Source: Sphaerochaetaceae bacterium (GTDB taxonomy: Bacteria > Spirochaetota > Spirochaetia > Sphaerochaetales > Sphaerochaetaceae). Taken from it: DNA of 36,721 bases. Numbering within the stretch: the first letter of the stretch is position 1; each line of letters begins with the position of its first letter. A model generated the notes under the pieces. It searched no databases, was not told the DNA's origin, and worked only from the letters and a program-made list of their open reading frames with translations. The position numbers were made by a program, and so were the translations under genes. Location of the stretch: assembly GCA_028532915.1 (NCBI GenBank), contig JAQQAI010000042.1, positions 1 through 36,721 on the forward strand, in the 5' to 3' direction. This document shows, one piece after another, positions 32,973 through 36,721 of the stretch.

Positions 32973-34484
32973 ATGGTGAAGAAAAACTTAAAAAGCCTTT
33001 TTCTGCTCAAGATACTCATTCTTTTTTCTGTCATGACATTCCTGTCGGGCTGCGCCGGCACCCGTCAGCTTGTTATCGACGGAGAGAAGGCCAGAGAAAT
33101 CGAAAACTGGATAAACAACCTTGCTCACGATCCTTCATTCGACCTCAGGGGAACCGCTGTAAGCAATATAAGGAACGGCGGCGGAGCTCTTATCGATTCC
33201 GATAATCTCTATCTGATCAGGAAAGTCTCCTTCTCACCGGAGGATACATTCTCCTATCTTCAGAAGATTCCGATGAAGCTTCTTGGAACCCCCTCGATGA
33301 AAGATGACTACATCGCTGAAACAGATGCTGTTCTCCTCTATTCGGATGAGTCATACATCTACTTTATCGACAAAGAAGATGAAAACAGAGCGAAGGCCTT
33401 CGACAAAGATTCCAATATAGCATACACGATCAGTGAACGACCGGTCTCTTCGTTTCAATTCTTCGATTCGACAGGCTATTTCAGTGACGCCGAGACCGGA
33501 GATATCCTCAGGATAACCGGCGATGATGGAAATTTCGGCACGGAAATTCTCAGTAGAGGCGCAGGGGATCTGATAGCCGTCGAAAAAGAGAGACTGTACA
33601 CCTATCCATCCAGCGACGATCATTCAAAGGTGGTCATTTACGACAGGACCACCTTTGAAAAGGTAGGCGAACTTTCAGGAAACAATTTCGATGATGCACA
33701 GGTCTCGGGTGCATACCTCTATTATATTGAAGATGACATGCTCAGACGCAAACTGATAGATGAACAGTGCCCGTGTGATACAGCATCAATTCTTCCGACT
33801 GGAGAATATGCACTCTATGATGAGTATATGGTGATCGGCGGCATAGACGGAGGACTGTTCATGTCCTCTCTCGACGGAACCCACATCGTCAAGCTTTCCG
33901 ATGACAAAGCATCGAATCTTCAGCTGTTCGATGATTTCATCTTTTACCGCAACGGATATGATGAGAACAGATGGTATCTTTTTCAACTCTCTTCACAGAT
34001 CAGACAGGCTGTAACAGGGGAGACAATGACTGATGGAGGACCGCAATTCTCGCTTATCGACGAGTATCACAGTGAATCGGTCGAGCAGTATTTCTCCTTC
34101 TTCATCCTTGAAGCCCGGCAATTCACCAGCACAAGAATCTCGACCAATGCTCACATAGGGGAGAATGTTCTTTTCGTAGATGTGCGAGAACCGCAGTGGA
34201 AATACTACTCTCATAAAGATTTTCATTTCAGCAATGAACAGACCGATGCCATTGTCATCATCACTTCCGAAGATACACTGCTCGGAAAATATACAGACGG
34301 CGACAGCGCCTATCGCACAGATACCAGACTGACTCTCTTTATTCCGGGAGACGTGAACCCGGTCGTTACGTTGACTCAGGAAGGGCAGCTTCCCATCGAC
34401 ATCAAAACAGGAGATGGAGACCGTTACGGATCTGCCGTCTCATGGCATCTGAAAGGCCTTGAGCTGATGGAAATGGTCTTGTGA
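32973..34484 (+). CDS. Large lipoprotein, possible beta-propeller, function unknown
   Basis: A 503-residue lipoprotein with lipobox LSGC (Cys27). Repeated blocks of short strands ending in Asp/Gly turns (for example DSDNLYLIRKV, DESYIYFIDKE, DGGLFMSSLDG, YIEDDMLRRK) suggest a beta-propeller of the DUF5050 or Kelch-like kind. This is fold inference, not a family match. It faces outside the cytoplasm. Upstream genes are sugar-catabolic and spaced 34 bases away, but a separate promoter is possible. Its TGA touches the TCA of the convergent aldehyde dehydrogenase gene (TGATCA). Confidence 0.75.
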   Translation: MVKKNLKSLFLLKILILFSVMTFLSGCAGTRQLVIDGEKAREIENWINNLAHDPSFDLRGTAVSNIRNGGGALIDSDNLYLIRKVSFSPEDTFSYLQKIPMKLLGTPSMKDDYIAETDAVLLYSDESYIYFIDKEDENRAKAFDKDSNIAYTISERPVSSFQFFDSTGYFSDAETGDILRITGDDGNFGTEILSRGAGDLIAVEKERLYTYPSSDDHSKVVIYDRTTFEKVGELSGNNFDDAQVSGAYLYYIEDDMLRRKLIDEQCPCDTASILPTGEYALYDEYMVIGGIDGGLFMSSLDGTHIVKLSDDKASNLQLFDDFIFYRNGYDENRWYLFQLSSQIRQAVTGETMTDGGPQFSLIDEYHSESVEQYFSFFILEARQFTSTRISTNAHIGENVLFVDVREPQWKYYSHKDFHFSNEQTDAIVIITSEDTLLGKYTDGDSAYRTDTRLTLFIPGDVNPVVTLTQEGQLPIDIKTGDGDRYGSAVSWHLKGLELMEMVL

Positions 34485-35846
34485 TCACTTAAGCACTTTT
34501 CTGATCAGTGCACTCTTCTTTTCGTTGTACGGATGATAGCGGGCATTGATATCGAACAGCTTTCCTTTCTTCATGACTGTCTTGTGATGTGATAACAGAT
34601 CAAAACTGTATTTCCCGTGATACATGCCCATTCCGCTGTACCCTACTCCGCCGAACGGCGCTTTCACATTGGCCAGATGGAGTATCGTATCGTTGATGCA
34701 CCCGCCTCCAAAACTCAGTGTTTCACATATCCTTTTTTCTATCATTTTGTCATCAGTGAACAGATAAAGCGCAAGCGGTCGCTCTTTGCTTCTTATGATG
34801 TCGACAGCTTCATCGATACTCCCGATCTCTATTATCGGAAGTATCGGTCCGAAGATCTCCTCTTCGAGCAGCAGGTCCCGATCGTTCGGGACTGCCAGAG
34901 CAGGTTCGATGAAAGGATATTCACATCGGCCTCCGTAGATCACCGTCGTCTGCTCAAGCAGCTCGATGAGCCTGTCATACCTTTTGCGGTTGATGATCCC
35001 GGGATACTGTTCACAGGCATTCGCGTTCTCTCCCACGAACTGTACGATATAGTGCTTCATCTTCTCGATCAGAGGCTCTCTGACCTCTTTTTCAACAAGC
35101 AGGTAATCGGGGGCTATACATGTCTGTCCGGCGTTTATCAGTTTCCCGAAGATGATCCTTTTCGCGGCTATATCGAGATTGCAATTCCTTGTAACTATCA
35201 CCGGGCTCTTTCCCCCGAGTTCGAGTGTCACGGGAGTGAGATTCTCACTGGCCGCTCTCATGACAACTTTTCCGACAGCCGTGCTGCCGGTGAAGAAGAT
35301 ATAATCGAACCTCTGGTTCAGCAATGCGGTATTGGCGTCTCTTCCTCCCTGAACGACATAGACATACTCTGAAGGAAAAAGGGAAGACAGAAGCTTTTCA
35401 AGGACTGCCGAAGTAGATTCCGAATAGGCCGAAGGTTTGACGACGGCACAGTTGCCGGCCGACAGAGCCCCAATGAGAGGAGAGAGGGTAAGAAGTACAG
35501 GATAGTTCCACGGACTCATGATCAGAGTGACACCGAAGGGCTCTTTGAGGACTCTCACCTTTGCAGGGAACTGGCCGATCGAGGGTGAGACTTTATCAGG
35601 TTTCGCCCACTTCCTGAGATGGCGTATGTGGTATCTGATCTCTTCGAGAGCCAGACCTACCTCACTCATATACGCTTCGTGTTCACTTTTATGAAGATCC
35701 TGATAGAGTGCTTCGGTAAGCTCATGTGTATGTTCGACAAGTGCTTTCTGTAGCTTCTTCAGAGCATCGATGCGGAAAGAGAGCGAAAGGGTGGCTCCGC
35801 TTTGAAAGAATGTCCTTTGAGAGCGGACTACTGTTTGAATATCCAT
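34485..35846 (-). CDS. Aldehyde dehydrogenase, ALDH3-type
   Basis: A 453-residue NAD(P)-dependent aldehyde dehydrogenase of the short ALDH3/fatty-aldehyde group. Catalytic Glu is in VTLELGGKSPV, and catalytic Cys in INAGQTCIAPDYLLV. Cofactor sequences are FFTGSTAVGKVVM and MSPWNYPVLLTLSPL, and the PFGGVGYSGMG end is typical. It likely oxidises a medium- or long-chain aldehyde. It follows the Crp/Fnr gene by 12 bases, so it is probably cotranscribed and controlled by it. Confidence 0.94.
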   Translation of the reverse strand: MDIQTVVRSQRTFFQSGATLSLSFRIDALKKLQKALVEHTHELTEALYQDLHKSEHEAYMSEVGLALEEIRYHIRHLRKWAKPDKVSPSIGQFPAKVRVLKEPFGVTLIMSPWNYPVLLTLSPLIGALSAGNCAVVKPSAYSESTSAVLEKLLSSLFPSEYVYVVQGGRDANTALLNQRFDYIFFTGSTAVGKVVMRAASENLTPVTLELGGKSPVIVTRNCNLDIAAKRIIFGKLINAGQTCIAPDYLLVEKEVREPLIEKMKHYIVQFVGENANACEQYPGIINRKRYDRLIELLEQTTVIYGGRCEYPFIEPALAVPNDRDLLLEEEIFGPILPIIEIGSIDEAVDIIRSKERPLALYLFTDDKMIEKRICETLSFGGGCINDTILHLANVKAPFGGVGYSGMGMYHGKYSFDLLSHHKTVMKKGKLFDINARYHPYNEKKSALIRKVLK

Positions 35847-35858
35847 AAGTCTATGATA

Positions 35859-36542
35859 CTACAACAGAGTCTCATCGGTAAGGGTAAAATTGCTCCTGTG
35901 TGATTCGATTATTCCTTCATCGATCATCTTGGCGATCTCACGTGAAAGAGCGCTTCTGTTCACACAGAGAAAGTCTGCGAGTTCATCCCGGTTGAAAGGG
36001 ATGGTGAAGGTCCTGGTTCCGACCTGCTTATACTGCAGAAGAAGGAATGCAAGGAGCTTGTCTCTCATGGTTCTCTGAGAGAGGATGGCGAGTTTCTGAT
36101 TCATCAGCAGATTCCGTTTTGCAAGGACGTTCATCATATTCTCGATGACTGTCGAGTGAAACGCACAGGCTCTCGTGCAGGGAGCCACCAGCCTGGAAAA
36201 GTTGAGAAACATCACAAGGCAGTCGGTGTCCGCCACAACCGAGGCCGGAGCATATCGGGCCTCTTCGGTGGTAGCGATCTGACCGAAGATCTCGCCGGGA
36301 GGCAGTTTTGCGGTTATGCTCCTGTTTCCGAACAGATCCTCGGTTATAACCTGTACCCTACCCTCCAGGACGACACCGAAGTTATCGTATTTTTCCTCTG
36401 AGAAAAAGATGAACTGCCCCGCATCGAATTCTTTCGTATGGCAGCGCAGGCAGTACAAAAGCTGGGTCATATCCTCTTCTCTTATATCCGAGAACAGAGG
36501 AGTTTTCACGAGCATCGGGTAAAATGGTTTGACTGAATTCAT
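35859..36542 (-). CDS. Crp/Fnr-family transcriptional regulator
   Basis: A 227-residue regulator. Residues 15-115 form the cyclic-nucleotide-like sensor (PPGEIFGQIA, with no obvious cAMP Arg). The hinge region carries PCTRACAFH (Cys122, Cys126), which may sense redox or gas. The C-terminal HTH is RDELADFLCVNRSALSREIAK. In the recognition helix the two CRP arginines are kept (R196, R201 by alignment), but the FNR Glu is not. Frames extend to 36572, but a TATAAT box and inverted repeat occupy that stretch, so ATG 36542 is preferred even though no Shine-Dalgarno is visible. Downstream gene: aldehyde dehydrogenase. Confidence 0.88.
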   Translation of the reverse strand: MNSVKPFYPMLVKTPLFSDIREEDMTQLLYCLRCHTKEFDAGQFIFFSEEKYDNFGVVLEGRVQVITEDLFGNRSITAKLPPGEIFGQIATTEEARYAPASVVADTDCLVMFLNFSRLVAPCTRACAFHSTVIENMMNVLAKRNLLMNQKLAILSQRTMRDKLLAFLLLQYKQVGTRTFTIPFNRDELADFLCVNRSALSREIAKMIDEGIIESHRSNFTLTDETLL

Positions 36543-36543
36543 C

Positions 36544-36567
36544 TGTTGCATAAGCAACAACATTATA
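36544..36567 (-). promoter_or_regulatory. Crp/Fnr gene promoter -10 and self-operator
   Basis: On the minus strand TATAAT (36567-36562) precedes a perfect dyad TGTTGC-N4-GCAACA (36544-36559) that covers the predicted start. In register with CRP sites it reads TGTTG-N6-CAACA, the usual 16-bp span for this regulator family. Binding here would repress. Confidence 0.6.
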
Positions 36568-36590
36568 CGCAATCATATTAAAAAATTCTA

Positions 36591-36619
36591 TAGACAAAAT
36601 GCAAAAAAATGCCTAACAT
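36591..36619 (+). promoter_or_regulatory. Promoter of tRNA-Val
   Basis: TAGACA (36591-36596) and TAACAT (36614-36619) stand 17 bases apart, putting the start about 8 bases before the tRNA. Confidence 0.5.
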
Positions 36620-36634
36620 AGTAAACCATCCACC

Positions 36635-36706
36635 GGGCGCGTAACTCAGCGGGAGAGTGCTACCTTCACACGGTAGAAGTCGTTGGTTCAAACCCAATCG
36701 CGCCCA
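36635..36706 (+). tRNA. tRNA-Val (anticodon CAC)
   Basis: Acceptor GGGCGCG/CGCGCCC, D arm ACTC...GAGT, anticodon stem CTACC/GGTAG with loop TTCACAC (anticodon CAC, reads GTG), T arm GTTGG-TTCAAAC-CCAAT, discriminator A. CCA is not encoded. The remaining 15 bases of the window hold nothing recognisable. Confidence 0.95.
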
Positions 36707-36721
36707 TCAGGCAACTGGTTC

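Overview
The window reads as chromosomal DNA of an anaerobic bacterium, most likely a spirochaete near Sphaerochaeta/Treponema. That is inference from moderate GC, lipoprotein lipoboxes of the LSGC/FSSC type, binding-protein signal peptides ending in motifs such as FAQGQTES and AAGGSTEQ, tRNA genes without encoded CCA, and an anaerobe-type 'orange protein' cluster. It is densely coded. I see no insertion sequence, phage, CRISPR array or rRNA. The only gap slightly over 300 bases is 5483-5790, which holds regulatory sequence and an 18-codon reading frame.

Layout. 1-640: tail of a GGDEF protein, a terminator, and tRNA-Arg and tRNA-Pro on the minus strand behind one promoter. 646-1281: nth (endonuclease III). 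1278-4773 (minus): a cluster resembling the Desulfovibrio ORP (orange protein) system. It has a sigma-54 activator with a Cys-rich PAS domain, two NifX/ORP-like metal-cluster proteins and an Mrp ATPase, with a readable sigma-54 promoter and an upstream TGTCGC/GCGACA array. 4796-5482: a GntR/FCD regulator starting with TTG. 5791-13171: phosphate regulon, phoB-phoR on plus, convergent with pstS-pstC-pstA-pstB-phoU on minus, with a PHO-box-like 11-bp repeat before pstS.

13391-16184: a LarA-family nickel-pincer racemase/epimerase followed by 6-phosphogluconate dehydrogenase. 16411-20446: potABCD polyamine importer, closed by a strong terminator. 20560-21542: two paralogous small lipoproteins. 21577-23849 (minus): nucleoside-deaminase-family protein, MtnA-like isomerase and MTA/MTI phosphorylase, a compact methylthionucleoside salvage operon. 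24025-25581: an orphan HTH protein. 25578-28631 (minus): sugar ABC transporter (binding protein and two permeases, no ATPase), divergent from an RpiR regulator, a KDG-kinase-like PfkB enzyme, a zinc MDR dehydrogenase and a Gfo/Idh/MocA oxidoreductase (28769-32938). 32973-36706: a large lipoprotein, an ALDH3-type aldehyde dehydrogenase, a Crp/Fnr regulator with a probable self-operator, and tRNA-Val.

The most interesting part is 1278-4773. Activator, sigma-54 promoter, activator-site candidates and structural genes can all be read directly. Mrp also carries an N-terminal segment resembling a NifU/IscU scaffold domain without its cysteines, and a 24-codon frame is coupled to its start. All functional links are inferences from motifs and gene order.
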